A DNA stretch of 5,709 bases from an uncultured Acetatifactor sp. Its GTDB lineage: Bacteria > Bacillota > Clostridia > Lachnospirales > Lachnospiraceae. The translations under genes and the position numbers were made by a program. Numbering within the stretch: position 1 is the stretch's first letter; every line of letters begins with the position of its first letter. The notes under the pieces were generated by a model, which ran no database searches, was not told the origin of the DNA, and saw only the letters and a list, made by a program, of their open reading frames with translations. Positions 5,639-5,709 of the stretch are shown here, one piece after another. The stretch covers positions 1-5,709 of the forward strand of contig NZ_CAJUCP010000109.1 of assembly GCF_910585425.1 (NCBI RefSeq), in the 5' to 3' direction.

Positions 5639-5709
5639 TCATCCTTTCACGGATCCAATCATGACCCCCTTCACGAAATACTTCTGGATAAAAGGGTAGA
5701 TGCACAGCA
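5639..5709 (-). CDS. C-terminal end of a second LplC-type carbohydrate ABC permease (5' part missing)
   Basis: Reading leftward from the right edge, one frame gives IYPFIQKYFVKGVMIGSVKG followed by TGA (5641-5639). This is the characteristic tail of LplC/YtcP-type permeases (family pattern 'yPFlQKYFvKGvmiGavKG'). Only 22 sense codons plus 2 nt are in the window. The gene converges on the AraC-type regulator with 17 bp between stops. It is a different gene from the permease at the left edge, since both lie on the minus strand about 5.3 kb apart with two full genes between them. By analogy with the left operon, an LplB-type permease and a binding protein may lie further right, but they are not visible. 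The call rests on a short but very typical tail. Confidence 0.85.
   Translation of the reverse strand, partial: LCIYPFIQKYFVKGVMIGSVKG

Overview
The window looks like an ordinary sugar-uptake locus from a Gram-positive anaerobe of the Clostridia, most likely Lachnospiraceae-like. This is an inference from strong AGGAGG-type ribosome sites, a lipoprotein solute-binding protein, sigma-A-like promoters, a roughly balanced base composition, and the LplA/LplB/LplC plus membrane-bound AraC gene set that is abundant in such genomes. No marker gene fixes the species.

Layout, left to right. On the minus strand, reading leftward from about position 3160, is an operon for a carbohydrate ABC importer: a lipoprotein solute-binding protein (1429-3096), an LplB-type inner-membrane permease (377-1342), and the N-terminal 121 residues of an LplC-type permease that runs off the left edge (363-1). 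A 9-bp stem-loop lies between the binding-protein gene and the first permease gene. The stop codon of the first permease abuts the ribosome site of the second. On the plus strand a 739-residue two-transmembrane sensor with a C-terminal AraC DNA-binding domain (3402-5621) is transcribed divergently. The 305-bp region between the two start codons (3097-3401) carries a promoter for each direction, a helically phased TGAAA pair, a 12-bp palindrome and three TATCAAA words. At the right edge, 17 bp past the regulator stop, the last 22 codons of another LplC-type permease end on the minus strand (5709-5639), so a second transporter unit appears to lie next door.

How the parts fit together: the regulator probably senses an extracellular sugar, or the loaded binding protein, through its outer domain and controls the divergent importer operon from the membrane. 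The binding protein would hand an oligosaccharide to a permease heterodimer. No ATP-binding subunit is present, which fits the known use of a shared MsmX-type ATPase by this transporter class. The substrate cannot be told from the sequence. I found no RNA genes, insertion sequences, CRISPR arrays or phage features, and no clearly new system. The points worth a second look are the regulatory architecture of the divergent region and the partial neighbouring transporter.
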